Positions 18,506 through 29,741 of a stretch of 64,000 nt of DNA are shown piece after piece. How positions within the stretch are numbered: the first letter of the stretch is position 1; each line of letters begins with the position of its first letter. Below the pieces are notes generated by a model that was not told where the DNA came from, ran no database searches, and worked only from the letters and a program-made list of their open reading frames with translations. The position numbers and the translations under genes were made by a program. This DNA is from Botryosphaeria dothidea (taxonomy: Eukaryota; Ascomycota; Dothideomycetes; Botryosphaeriales; Botryosphaeriaceae), in the NCBI GenBank assembly GCA_011503125.2, contig WWBZ02000033.1, positions 2,604,001-2,668,000 on the forward strand. The letters are read 5' to 3'.

Positions 18506-19285
18506 CAATTTGATTGAAGGGCTCGTTGCTTGTGGAGCTAATAAAGTAATGGGTCGGCTTGCTGGTGACTGGTCATTTGTGATATGCAAGAGGATGTGAT
18601 AGGTGTATGCCAAGAGTTGTGCCCCTGCCAGGGCGCTTGCGTGCAGTTGACATATGCGGCGTGCGTGGAAGGAGGAGATGTGAATGTGCATGTAATCAAC
18701 GGGATTTACGTTGCCAAAGCACGTTTGTTACGTAGGTGCCTGATAGTGGTTCCTTGACTGGAGTGTGGCCGCTCTGGAAACAGATCACTCCTTTCAATGA
18801 TTGGGGGAAAATGTGAGTCTGAGTGTTATTCAGAGGCATGCTGCCGCGGATTGTATTATCGATGGCTGCGAACCCAGGTACAGCTGCACGAATAACTATG
18901 AAGAGCTTTACAGACGAAAATGTGCTCCGCCTACCACGACGGGGTTGTTCGGACGATAACATCCACTACTCCACCTGGTCTGTCCTGTTCTTGAGAAAGA
19001 TCGTATTTCAGTGCCAAAAGTCAGCTGAAAAGGTCAACCGGACTATCAGGCGTCTATGATGTGGCTATGCAGGAACAGGTTATGCAATGCAACTATGTAT
19101 GTACGCCGTTTGCTTCCCTGTTGACAACCCGACGCACCGGATCCACCTCGCTGTCACACCAATGAAGAAACTCAGCCGACATCACTGCTTTCTTTTTCCA
19201 GCAGGATTTAGTATCCCATTAACAAATCCAACGCCATCCATCAGCTCGTGAAATTTCGTCTAAAACATTTGCGTTTGCAGTCAGA
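18506..19285. other. Intergenic region between split tRNA-Gly and TANGO2 gene
   Basis: 780 bp with no recognised protein. It is the upstream side of the split tRNA and the downstream side of the TANGO2 gene, so a read-through TANGO2 transcript would cross it into the tRNA in sense orientation. No other tRNA arm or A-box is evident. Confidence 0.45.
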
Positions 19286-20327
19286 TTACCACCCCTCAAT
19301 CTGGAAATCAAACCTCCTATCCCCTTTCCCTTCCTCCACCGGCTTTCCGTCACCATCATATAGGGTTCTCTCAACGAACGTAACCTCCCCCTCCCGGTCT
19401 ACCAATATGACTGACTGTTTCTGCGTTCCATAAATACCACTGGTTGCGCTCACTGTCTCTACCCCTGTCGCGGCAGCCACAGCATCGGCAGGTTTCTCCG
19501 CCATTTCGACGTCGTGCCCGATGCCGGGAATGAAGATGCTGTTGCGCAGCTGACGCAGGTAGATCTCCCATTGCTCGCCGTTGCGCTGGCGGGGCATCGT
19601 GTCTTTGCTAAGGACGTCGAACAGGCGGCTGAGCAGCTGCTCTTTGGTCTCGGCCGCCGCGACGCTGGCGTCGACGGCGTCGCGTGTGCCGGCCTCGCCC
19701 TGCACGATCTTCGGCCACGACCTGTCGCCGTAGTGCGAGTTGCTGAGGGCGTGCGTCTCACCGGACGCGCTGACAAGCCAGACCAGGCCCTTGACGTCAG
19801 GGGTGCGGTTGGAGATGATGGCAAGGCCTCTTTTCTGGGCGTCGCCGTTTGTTTCGGCGGCGGCGGGGTCGCGCTTTTGTACGACGTCCTGCAGGCAGCC
19901 GCACAGTAGGCTGAAGCCGCCCACATGCTTGAGGGTGCCCTCGTCGACGAGGCGTTGGGCGAAGTCAGCGGTGCCCTCATCGGAGTCCGGCGGGGTGTTC
20001 AGCCAGGCGATGGGGATGGCGCCGCGGCTGCGCTCGTCCTGGATGATGGCGGCGCCCTCCTCGCGGAAGTTGGTCAGCACGGCGATGCGCCCCTGGCGCG
20101 TGATGCCCAGCCAGGTGCCGTGGACGGGCCGGTGCAGGTCATAGCCGCCTAGGACGTACGAATGCGGCTCTGCCCACCACTGGGCGGGTGCGGTGGGGCG
20201 GTGGAGATATTCCTGGGGATAAAGGTCAGTTGATGCGGGGTCTGGGGAAGGGTGGTCTCACATCTCTGTTGTTGAGCAGGATAAATGGATACTGCGGGTG
20301 GGCGGTGGTGATGATGGCGATGCACAT
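19286..20327 (-). CDS. TANGO2/NRDE-family protein
   Basis: Two exons, 20327-20262 and 20212-19286, encode 330 aa. The protein starts MCIAIITTAHPQYPFILLNN and continues across the intron into RDEYLHRPT, the N(N)RDE motif that defines the family. Further conserved parts are WLGITRQGRIAVLTNFRE, RGAIPIAWL and LSNSHYGD. Family members are predicted N-terminal-nucleophile hydrolases with Cys2 as nucleophile after Met removal. Human TANGO2 loss gives a metabolic crisis disease, and the family has been linked to Golgi organisation, mitochondria and haem handling, but the reaction is not settled. The start is secure because Cys must be residue 2 and the NRDE motif is completed only by this splice. It is divergent from the REEP gene. 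Confidence 0.9.
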
Positions 20328-21231
20328 TATGTGCAATGGGATTGTGCGAGCGAATTAGATATGTGGATGATGATGCAATGCAAAAACGCTTGCCTGATGC
20401 AGAAGTTTTGCAAGAAGCAGTGAGTTTGAATGATAGATATGCGGAGAAAAGCACGCGACAAAGCGACCGCTCCTCTATACAGTCATGTATGGTGATGTGG
20501 ACAGACGCTCATGCGAGGCGAGGCGGTTGTAGAGGCCGGAGCTCAGCGCTGGCTGTGACGTGGAGGCCGGGCGAACCAGGGATCTTTGTGGCGCGGAGAG
20601 AGGTACTGTTCAAGCCACGCAGCCCTGCGGCTCGCCTCCCCAACCGAATCGCCGCGGTGTTGTTCTGTGGTTGACTTCAAAGATCCAAAGCACCCAGACA
20701 AGCACGACGCATAGAGCACAAGATGTCCGCAGGTCACAGGCATGCGGCAAGCGCTCAGGCGGCAGTATACATGAGACAGACAGCCTGCTCCCTGCCGGAC
20801 ACAGCGCTTTGCGTCGGCTGGGTCAGAGGCGCTCCACAGGCTCAAAGGACACGGCGCCACTGGCGCACACGCGGAACCTTGTGACGGGGTAATGTGACGG
20901 TTGAATTTCTCTGAGCGCCGAGCTCCGGGAGCCGCAAGGCGAGGTGTCCTGGAGAACGGCGACATTTGCTGGCGCCTGTCAGCAAAAATAGCACCCGATC
21001 CAGCGAGGTGACGGGCGCGGACTTCCGGGCGCGGTTAGACGGCTGCCTGCGCCCCTCCCGCGCCGATAGGGCCGATAAAGGCGGAGCTTGGGTAGCTCAC
21101 CGCGGTGCCACTCTGCGGGGCGGCCTGAGCACTCTACCGTGCTGCTGCTCTCTTTCACCTCCGACCCGCACTTTCTCTCTCTACAACCCCCAGCCCTCGC
21201 AACCCCCGCTGTCTGCGGGACCGCCGCCCAA
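20328..21231. promoter_or_regulatory. Divergent promoter region of TANGO2 and REEP genes
   Basis: 904 bp between two start codons that point away from each other. The right 100 bp is C/T-rich and is probably the REEP leader. Open frames in the middle have no family features. No TATA box is evident. Confidence 0.5.
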
Positions 21232-22436
21232 ATGTTCTTCGGCATCTTCAACATCGTCCCCAACCTGCTCACGTACGTCGCTTCCGTTTGCTCTCAGCGC
21301 ACTCACAGCTATCACCAGCTTCGGCGCCCCGTCTGGAGCTAAGGCTTCAGCATCGGAAGCCGGCACAGAGCTCGCAGGCCACTCCACCTGCGCACACAAA
21401 ATTCTCCTCCTCGCAAAACACCTCGCTGATAGCTTCCCGCAGGACGGGGCTCACCACCCTCTTCCCCATCTTCGCCTCGTACAAAGCGCTGCGTGCCGGC
21501 GACCCGCAACAGCTGACGCCATGGCTGATGTTTTGGGTGTGCTTCACCATTGCCCAGACCGCTGAATACTGGTTTGCCTGGGCCATCGACTGGTTCCCCT
21601 TCTACGCCTGGATACGCTTCGGAGCCTACCTGTACCTCGTCCAGGGGGCCCCATATCTGTACCAGACGCACGTGCACCCCTTCCTATCGCAGCACGAGCA
21701 TGAAATCGAGCGCTTCATCAGCGATGCCCACGAGAATGGCAAGCGCGTTGGTCTGCAATATCTGAATCAGGCCATCGAGTTCGTCAAGGTCAACGTTTTG
21801 GGCATGGCACCGCGCGAGCCCACCCCTCCCCCGAGCCGCGCCGGCCAGGGCGGCACTTACGCGCAGAACCTACTGTCGCGCTTCAATCTCCCCTCGGCCA
21901 CTCAGGGGCTCGCTGTCCCGGCTGGCGATTTCTATGGTCTGGTTTCGGGTGCGCTGCAGGGCGCGGCCCAGTGGCAGAAGCAGGGCAGCTCGCGCGACGA
22001 TGCGGCTGCCGCTCTCTCCGCCAGCGGAACCCTCATTCCTGAAGAGATTGCTCGTGGTCGCCCTGAGGAGCGTGCAAACTACATCGCCTCGCAGCGTGAC
22101 CGCCTGCAGACGCTGCTCAACGCCTTCGAACGTGAGGCTACATATACCAGCAGTTCGAGAGATCCATCCAGGGAGCGCAGTGGTGGAGGTCTGACAAAGA
22201 GCAAGAGCGAGCTGGAGTTTGACCGTGTAGAGTACGACGAGGCGCTTGAGGGCAGCGGTGCACCGCCTCGCATGGGTGGCCGCAGGACGACGAGCGGTGG
22301 ATGGATGCCGTGGCAGTGGGGTGGTGCGGGTGCGCCTCAAGAGAGGGGAAGGCTTTCGCCGCAGCCACCGTCGAGGTCGCGCACGCCTTCACGCGAGGAT
22401 AGGGCCAGGGCAACGGCCAACGACCTGGCGTACTAG
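21232..22436 (+). CDS. TB2/DP1/HVA22 (REEP/Yop1-type) ER-shaping protein
   Basis: Two exons, 21232-21272 and 21443-22436, encode 344 aa. Residues about 15-100 form the TB2/DP1/HVA22 domain: LFPIFASYKALRAGDPQQLT, PWLMFWVC, EYWFAWAIDWFPFYAWIR and YLYLVQGAPYLYQTHVHPFL. Two hydrophobic hairpins of this type insert as wedges and curve ER tubules. The remaining about 240 residues are polar and probably disordered, with Ser/Arg/Pro-rich stretches that could be phosphorylated. This is the longer fungal form, not the 180-aa Yop1. The 41-nt first exon encodes MFFGIFNIVPNLL. Its 170-nt intron is the second longest noted in the window after the Rab-like gene's second intron. The start is supported because the joined sequence flows directly into the first hairpin. 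Confidence 0.88.
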
Positions 22437-23613
22437 AGAGGAAAGTTCGTCACCAGGATCGTCATTGCTTAGACAATTGCACATCAAGGGAACATGGGCG
22501 TTTGGTTTTTGCTCGCTTCGTTATTTGACGGCCATCATCGTGCTGAACATACTTACACATGCTAGAGCGGTGGCTCACTCATCTTCCGGAGCGGAACTCC
22601 GAGAGTAAGAACAAAATTTAAGGGTCTCGCGACCGCCATAGCTATCCGCAATAAAAGCATCAGATCTGTTGGATGATGCGGAGTGTGAGAGTGAAGTGAG
22701 ATGGTTTTTCCTGGCATGGCTTTGCTTGATTTTGCTAACGCGAGTCCATGAGCTGCGAAGCGGCAGGCATCCAACCGCGCATGCAAGATGTGTCCTTCTC
22801 TCCGCCAGCCTAAATGCCACGTCAGGGTTGAAAATAGGCAGCCGAGTTTGCTAGACGTCGAATAACAGGTGATAGTTTCATCATCAAGTGGCTACACCAC
22901 GGAGTGCGCGAGTTCGACTCCAGAATCGGTTTTAATTTGAATCTACAGCAAACAATAGATCAATAAGATTACCTATAGATCTGTCAATAGATCGCCAATA
23001 GATCATCAATAGCTGACTCAATAAGCGAATCAATAAGTCAACATTACCAAAAATGGGTTTCAATAGGTTTATACGTTATACCGTTAATGCTCGATGACCC
23101 CACGTCCGCGCCCACCTCTACCCTCGCACACTCGCTCTCGTTGTCACTGCAAGCTCACTTCAACTTTCCGAAACCCCTACCAAGTCGAGTCGCACAACGG
23201 AGAGAGTTGTCACCTTCAAATGTTCACTCATCCGCGCCGTTAACCCAGGGTTGAAGGATGGAGAATCACGTTGGACAAACACCGGAACCCCTTACACGCA
23301 CACATCAACCACGGGCTGATATCAGAGTGAAAAAGGATCTCGGTGAGACTGGGCGCATTGGAGTTACACATTGGGAGGCGGAGATGTTCTTTCTTTTCTT
23401 CTGGTCCCTGGCGAGCACTATTGCTCTGCCTTCCTGACTTCTTTATCGACAGCCATGTATATCTTACAACGTTCGAAGCGTATGCCACCACCTGCTCGGC
23501 TAGCGTAACTCGTCGGGCGGCGTCCATATTCACAGCAACGCCCGTCCAACCCCACTGCTGGCTGATCCACGTTCTAATTTCACTAAAAAGCGTGTTGCAT
23601 CTGTTTTCAACCC
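22437..23613. other. Intergenic region between convergent REEP and MGM101 genes
   Basis: 1.18 kb between two stop codons. No protein is recognised. A T-arm-like GAGTTCGACTC occurs at 22909-22919 but no tRNA folds around it. An AT-rich degenerate repeat (22953-23040) follows. Confidence 0.5.
22953..23040 (+). repeat. Degenerate 12-bp tandem repeat around CAATAGATC
   Basis: Eight imperfect copies of a CAATA(G/A) core start near 22953, 22961, 22973, 22985, 22996, 23007, 23019 and 23031, spaced mostly 11-12 bp, several followed by GATC. A ninth core is at 23061. Composition is AT-rich against GC-rich surroundings. Function is unknown; simple slippage is the plainest origin. Confidence 0.7.
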
Positions 23614-24543
23614 TCAAGCCCCGAACTTACTCTCCTTCCACGGATACGGAATCTCATCGTCCTTCCTGATGTAAATCTGCTTCCTCTTTTTCGTCGCCAC
23701 ATGCTCGACCCACACCTTCTTCCCATAATCCTTCATGAATTTCCGAATGAACCGCGGATCCCACAGCTCGCTCGCCACGCCCAAGTCCTTGCAGCACCGC
23801 ATCAACGCATTGCTCTTGCACCCCTCCGTCGCGGTCGGAATGCCCTCCGGGTCGAAGTACTGCTGCTCGCCCCGCGCAACGCTCACCAGCCGCCCGCCCG
23901 CCACCAGGCCGTACTCGCGCGTCACCGTCTTGCCCGTCACGATCGTCTCGCCGCGGGGCGCCAGGCCCCAGCCGCCCGGCCCGAAGGCGCGGTTGAGGAT
24001 GCGCCGGTACTTGATCTCGGGCAGGTAGATGATGCCGTCGGGCTTGATCTCGATGTCGTCGGCCGCGATCGGCTCGAGCAGCGCCGCCGCCGCCGCGTCG
24101 CTGAAGCGCTCCGACGACAGCCCGTGGAAGCTGCGCGACCAGTCGCGCGAGTTTTCCTCCGGATCCAGCTCGAGCGGGTTGTCCTGCAGGCCCTCTTCGA
24201 GGTCGCGGACCGGCGCCGCCGAGGCCCCGTTGCTGGAGGAGGCTGTTGTGGCGGTGGGAGCGGCGGCGGCGTTGCGGACGGTTGTGGGCGGTGGTTCTGT
24301 GGCTGCGGGCGCGGCGTTTGAGGTGGAGGGTGTGGTGCGGCGGGCGGCAGTCGTGGGTGCAGTGTTGCTGCGTGCTGCGGTGGTGGTGGTGCTCGCAGTG
24401 CGGACAACGCGTTTCGGCGCGGTTCTCACGGTGCTGGTGGTGGTGGCGTACGTGTGCCGGCTGTTGGACGGTGTGAGGAGACGCGAGGAATTGAGGCAGC
24501 GGCGCAGGCATGCACCTGCGTGCCGAGCGGGTAATGCACTCAT
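23614..24543 (-). CDS. MGM101: Mitochondrial genome maintenance protein Mgm101
   Basis: Mgm101 is a mitochondrial-nucleoid DNA-binding protein related to Rad52, which anneals single strands and is needed for mtDNA repair and maintenance. Reading from the Met at 24543 gives 309 aa with an Arg-rich start ([20 protein letters not shown]) suited to mitochondrial import. A low-complexity Thr/Ala/Ser linker follows (about residues 40-105). The conserved core covers the last about 190 residues, including [48 protein letters not shown] and [20 protein letters not shown]. Single exon. The frame extends 26 codons upstream to 24621, but the shorter start is preferred for its import signal. The end KFGA follows PYPWKESK. 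Confidence 0.93.
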   Translation of the reverse strand: MSALPARHAGACLRRCLNSSRLLTPSNSRHTYATTTSTVRTAPKRVVRTASTTTTAARSNTAPTTAARRTTPSTSNAAPAATEPPPTTVRNAAAAPTATTASSSNGASAAPVRDLEEGLQDNPLELDPEENSRDWSRSFHGLSSERFSDAAAAALLEPIAADDIEIKPDGIIYLPEIKYRRILNRAFGPGGWGLAPRGETIVTGKTVTREYGLVAGGRLVSVARGEQQYFDPEGIPTATEGCKSNALMRCCKDLGVASELWDPRFIRKFMKDYGKKVWVEHVATKKRKQIYIRKDDEIPYPWKESKFGA

Positions 24544-25055
24544 TGAAGCGGCGGAACGGTGTGGAGGTGTTGAGTCCGTGGCGATGTGATGATGGAATCG
24601 CTTTTCCCCAGCCACGCGCACGCGAGAAGTCGTGGAGTTCTTCGGGATTTGCTGTCTTCTCGGCCCGACATCGGCGCTTCTGGCTAGCGATTGTTCCTAT
24701 CAGTTCCTTATCAGTTGGAGCATGTCGTCATTGTCATCGAAGCTCCCCTCAGGCCCACCACGAACCATTTTTGTGTAATGCGGATAATCCAAAGACATCA
24801 TTGGAGCGTAAGTTACCTTCGATCCCAGCAAGGGGTAAGCTGATCCTGCAATCGGCGAAATGAGCTCAACACATGGAATCACCGGGTTCAGTCCAGAGTT
24901 TACAACACCCCAAAAATATATTCTTCTCAGGACGTTCTATCTTTCTAGTCCCTTTAGCAGTAGTAATAAAGAAAATTTTAGGGTAAGAGTCGTCATTCCC
25001 GAAATCCTGCTCTGCACGAGCTACGCCAATTCCATAAGTGGATTCACATAATCAT
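24544..25055. other. Intergenic region between FGGY kinase stop and MGM101 start
   Basis: 512 bp. It should hold the Mgm101 promoter and the 3' end of the kinase gene transcribed from the same strand. No gene is recognised. Confidence 0.5.
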
Positions 25056-27012
25056 CTAAGCCTTCGCATACTCAGCGACGGTCTCGTCGATGAGCTTCCT
25101 GTAGCGCTGCTGGCTCTCGAGCTGCTCGAGGAACACCTTGTACTTGGTCGCCAGCAGCTTCTTCTCGCCCTCGTTCTTCGTCGGCTTGATAACCTTACCG
25201 GGCTTGCTGTAGCGGTCCATGATCTCCCACAGCGGGGTGGTCTTACCCTCCTTGTCGGCTGAAGCGGCCTTGGCACCAAGCATGGCTGCACCGTGAACCA
25301 CGGCAGCGTGGACATAGCGAGGGATCAAGACGGGCATTTCGCAAGCCGCCGCGATCAAGTGCATCAGAATCTCGTTCTGGCACTGCGAGCCGGACATGAA
25401 GATGGTAGAGATCTGGTGGCCAGCCTCGTTCATTGATGTGACGATCTGGTGGGTCTGCAGAGCAATGAACTCCATAGTTCCAAGGTACTGCAGCGCAAGA
25501 GAATCTAGCGACTTGTCACTGCTCAGACCAATGATCGAGCCCTTCATGTTGGGGTCGGCGATAGGGGAACGGTTGCCGAACAGATCACCGTAGAAGAAGA
25601 AGTGCCTTCCAAGGTAGCTGATGAAAGGTGCCCCAGCCTTCTCGGCCATCTCGCGGAGATGCTCGTTGAGGTAGTCGTAAATGTTGGTGTTGAAAGTCTC
25701 CGCCACCGACATGGCCTCGTTGAATGCTGGGTGAGTCTCAATCATGTGTTTGAGCAGTTCACCGGTAGCACTCTGTCCACCCTCAGCCATCCAGTAGTCG
25801 GGTAGCAGAACATCACGATATGGTCCCCAGACACCTGGAACGAAGACGGGGTTGGGGGACATGGCCAAGTGGCAGGTGGATGTGCCAGCGACGGCAGCCA
25901 GGCGAGTGAAGGCCTGAGAGACGTCGTTCTTGGGGGCATCGGCGTTGAGCTCGTCATCGCTGAGCTTGACCTTCGCACCAACGGTACCGATCCAGCCGGC
26001 ATAGGCGTCAATGACACCACTGCCAACAGCGATACCGGCAGGAAGGCCCATGTCCTGTGCGGCCCTCTCGCTCAGCAGACCGACGAGCTCGCCAGCGGTG
26101 AAGTACTCTCCGTTCTGCGAATCAAGTTAGCGGAAGGATGAACAACAGTTGGAGGGTGAAGACTAACCACCCCATTTACACCACCCATGCGCTTGAAGTT
26201 GTTCTCGCACAGTTCCTCCAGACCGATCTCCTTCAGGAAATCATCCTGCCAGCCCTTGACACTGCCATCCACGCCAACGGGCACGAAACCCTGCTTGCAG
26301 GCAACACTGCAAAAGCTGCGGGCCTCATTGCCAGTAGCCATGTGGGTGAGAGCGTCAGTCAAATCATAGAACTTGCACTTGTCGAACAGCTCCTTCGGCA
26401 TATTGTTCTTGAGCCAGAGGACCTTGGGGATCTCCATCTCAATGGACATCTTGCCGCCAACATAGCGGAGGAGGTTGTGCTGGGTGTTGTTAATCTTGAC
26501 CGTCTCATCGACGGGACGGTGGTCAAGCCATAGAATGACGTTGCGGTCATTGCCATCGCGGTTGTCGAAGTTGGGCCCGGTGACGCACACCGGCTCGTCA
26601 GTCTCGGCATTGAAGACGGAGAGCGAGCAGGTGGCGTCGAAACCGACACCGCGCACAGTGCTGGCGTCGATGTTGTGCTGGTCCAGAGCGCGACGAATGG
26701 ACGAGCAAATGCACCTCCAGATGTCGGTGGTGGATTGCTCCTGCAAACGTGCGTTAGTAGATGCGCAATTGAAGCGTGCGGAGGTGGCAGGCTCACGTAG
26801 TAGCCAGTCTGGGGCTGCCAGAGGCCAATGTTCTCAGAGGCAAGGCCGACAATGTCGCCCTGGTCGTTCATGATACAGGCACGCGCACTGCCGGTACCGA
26901 CATCGACACCAATGTAGTGATCAACGTGCGGATGAAGCTCGTTGCGCGGGTCAGTCGACATCTGGCGCGACTGCTTCCGCGAGGGCGGAGCTCTGTAGGG
27001 AAGAGAAGACAT
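25056..27012 (-). CDS. FGGY-family carbohydrate kinase (D-ribulokinase-like)
   Basis: Three exons, 27012-26797, 26740-26171 and 26114-25056, encode 614 aa. The N-terminal ATPase-fold half begins YIGVDVGTGSARACI and contains GVGFDATCSLSVF and WLDHRPVDE. The C-terminal half contains GSGVIDAYAGWIG, AGTSTCHLAMS, GPYRDVLLPDYW and IFMSGSQCQNEIL. This set matches the fungal/animal D-ribulose kinase group (yeast YDR109C, human FGGY). Members phosphorylate D-ribulose to its 5-phosphate, probably as metabolite repair, though ribitol or other pentulose use cannot be excluded. Introns are 56 nt each. Met at 27012 (MSSLPYRA) was chosen; Met at 27024 is in frame and possible. Confidence 0.9.
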
Positions 27013-27775
27013 GGTGGGCAGCAATTGGCGTCTGGGCCGGTCTCACGATCGGAGTGCGGTGTGTTGAGCGCGGGGGGCCGATAGGAGCTTCTGTTCGGGC
27101 ACAGAGCTGAGCGGAGCCCAACGCGGGGGAGCTGTGGGGGGATTTATGAAGTGAAGCTTAAGGGGAGCTGATGCAGGCAATTGAGAGTGAATTGCACGAG
27201 GAGTGAGACGAGTAGAGGAGGAGGGTGACGCGGGGCAGGGGCGGGAAAAGCTGTTGAGACGCGGCCTCCTAGCTCTTTCAAATCTCACGATCGTCGAGAA
27301 GCTGCGCGAATGACTTCATACCCTGGCCGGCCCAAGGGTCCTCCACACTCAAATTGTGGAGCTCGCGCCCCGGGCGGGTTGCGATTTTCCCAGCCATTTC
27401 TTGACCGGCTTTCTCGCCATCAATCGCCATTGGCCGCGTCCTCGCGATGCCGCCGTCTCCTTCGCATCCGAGGCGCACCGGCGGACCACGTTGACGTTGC
27501 ACGACTCAAAAGTTTGCAGCCGCCCTCAGCCATCCCGCGCCTCAGGGCTCGGCCGTCGTCTGTCTTGCCCCATATTTCTCGTGCCAAGCCAGCCTGCTCG
27601 GCGGACCTACCCCGAGCCCAACCCTAACGGCCCGTTCATTCTTCCGTCGGCCAGCCCGCCGCTGCCAAACGCCAGAGAGCTCCGCCAACCAATCCAACAC
27701 CCTGCGGAGCTAACAACAGCTGCACACCACCCGCAGCTTCACCGCCGCTGTACACCTCCCGGCACACTGCCCGCC
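27013..27775. promoter_or_regulatory. Divergent promoter region of FGGY kinase and EMC10 genes
   Basis: 763 bp between divergent start codons, GC-rich. The EMC10 frame stays open upstream to about 27356, but that extension is Pro/Arg-rich and would bury the signal peptide, so I treat it as untranslated. Confidence 0.5.
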
Positions 27776-28402
27776 ATGCCGTCGATACAATCCCTCCTCG
27801 TCGTCCTAACGCTTCTCGTCACCGCTGCCTTCGCCGACAAAACCATCAACGTCCACGCCTGGCCCCTCGGCGCCAGCGCCCCCCAGCACCTCGCCCAAAT
27901 CAGCTACGATCCCGCCACCGCTAATGCGTCCGTCGTATCCTGGAAGCCTCCGACCTTCTCCACTCCTGACGCCCTCGTTCGCGTCGGCCTCCAGAAGCCT
28001 GATTGGACTGGCATCCTGACCTCAGGCGCCGCGCTTGGTCCGGACTACAAGAAAACGCTAGTCCTGCACGCCGATGCCCAGGGAGCAGTGTACAGCGTTG
28101 GATTTGGCGCCGAGCCTCAGGACGAGACGAAGGAGACGAAGAAGGGCGATGATGTTGTAGAGGTCAGGGTAGAGAAGGCGCGGTCAGGACCGGCGCCAGT
28201 GTTGAATAAGCCGGTGGTCCTGGATGAGAGCGGGAAGATTGCAGGGCAGGGTGAGCCGGAGAAGACGTTCTTGCAGAAGTAAGTATCCTAACAGAGGGGT
28301 CGGTTTGCTAAGATTCTCTTGCTGATTTGTCTTCTTTTCAGGTATTGGTGGGCGATTGCCCTTTTCTTGGTGCTCCAGCTCTTTGCTGGTGGTAAAGAGT
28401 GA
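27776..28402 (+). CDS. EMC10: ER membrane protein complex subunit 10 homologue
   Basis: Two exons, 27776-28278 and 28342-28402, encode 187 aa. Residues 1-20 (MPSIQSLLVVLTLLVTAAFA) are a signal peptide. The lumenal beta-rich part includes INVHAWPLGASAPQHLAQI and VRVGLQKPDWTGILTSGAAL. The second exon adds YWWAIALFLVLQLFAGGKE, a C-terminal membrane anchor. This arrangement matches fungal EMC10, part of the ER insertase that places tail-anchored and multi-pass proteins. Starting at 27776 places the signal peptide at the N-terminus. Similarity is recognised from architecture and a few motifs, so the name is likely but not certain. Confidence 0.78.
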
Positions 28403-29741
28403 ATAATCATCGGGAGCAGATAAGAAATACAGACAGTTCATGGGCGGACACGGCTTTAGGGCACGACCTCAATCATTGATGTGCTTTGTCTCTTAGGCTG
28501 TCGATACAAGCAAGCACTGACCCGAATTTCCTGTACCAAACAAGATCAGGGCTCAATTTCGAGATGACCAGACCCGAAGAACCTCGGTCTGCCATCAAAC
28601 ATGGACGCTGGAAGGCGCGTCTCACTTGTGGTGCTCGAAGGTCTCAGGACCACACAATAGATACAAGATCGATAGGAGAAATTGGCAAAAAAAAAAGGTG
28701 CAAAAAAGCAACTCTGCTGCCAGAACGTCTCACTCGCTCGAATCAGGCTGTGGCGCAGGAATCGTAATATGACACCAGCGCGATTCGAATAGGTCGATTT
28801 GTGGATGAGGAAACCCAGCCCAAAGAGGAAAGTCCTTATAGATTACAAACCCTTCGGATTATTGCACTTTCAAGGTCCCGGTGGCACCGCATAGGCCCAT
28901 ATGCTGCCCAGCACACACCGTCTATGGAGAATGTGCTAGCACTCGCACAATCAGCTCCTAGCTGAAGAGAGGGTTCCAGCCGCTGGAAGTCCACTCAGGC
29001 TGCTACGTAGCATACCTGTTTCTAATTATGATAGAGAAATGATTTGAAGGAGTACAAAGAATGATATGTAAATCACGGTAGCCACAGGCGGCTACTCGCC
29101 TCGTCGAGTTGAATGACAAGACACTAAAGCACCATCATGGCCTGTAGTTTACGCACAATAGTCACTACAACCATGCAAGAGAATTTTGAGAAATCGATCT
29201 GGGTATCTTCATTCTGCGATCTGAGTTTCGTAAATCGAGCAACCCGTGTGGGCGACGTTATATCTTTGCCTTCTTTCGAAAATCAGCACCAACGCCGTCA
29301 TGCCTGCGCCCACCCATCGCCATTAACAATTAAAGGACTAAACCGCAACCCTGGACCAACGAGATAGCAAAGGAAAATGCTCGCTACTGTTACGAAAAAA
29401 GGGGAGAAAAAAGATATCGTCTCCAAAGCCGTTGAGAGAAATAGGAAAAGTGAAACTGAATCATGAAAAAAAAATAACGAGTAAGAAGAGATAATAGAAA
29501 AGCGGTGAATGCTGAAGCCCTGCTTCCGCCAAGAAAAGAAATAATGTGACTAATGTGACCTTGAAGAGCCTGCGAAGCGACGAAGGACGGCAGACAATCT
29601 CCGTGCATAAAGGTCCGTCCCGCTTACTTCGCACCATCTCCGGTGATTAGGATTAGGCCCGTTGTTGATCGTACGGGTGAGTAAACCACATCTGTTCGTT
29701 CAAAGCGAGCCCTTTCCCGTCGTTGCTGTCGTGTAAACTTC
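28403..29741. other. Intergenic region between convergent EMC10 and Rab-like genes
   Basis: 1.34 kb between two stops. AT-richer than average with several short A runs (for example near 28688 and 29465). No protein, tRNA arm or repeat with clear units is recognised. Confidence 0.5.

Noticed and set aside
22880..22930. GAGTTCGACTC resembling a tRNA T-arm
   Set aside because: No acceptor, D or anticodon arm could be built around it, with or without introns.
24544..24621. Longer start for Mgm101
   Set aside because: The extra 26 residues are His-rich and precede a normal mitochondrial presequence beginning at 24543.
27356..27775. Upstream extension of the EMC10 frame
   Set aside because: It would place about 140 Pro/Arg-rich residues before a clear signal peptide; the start at 27776 is preferred.
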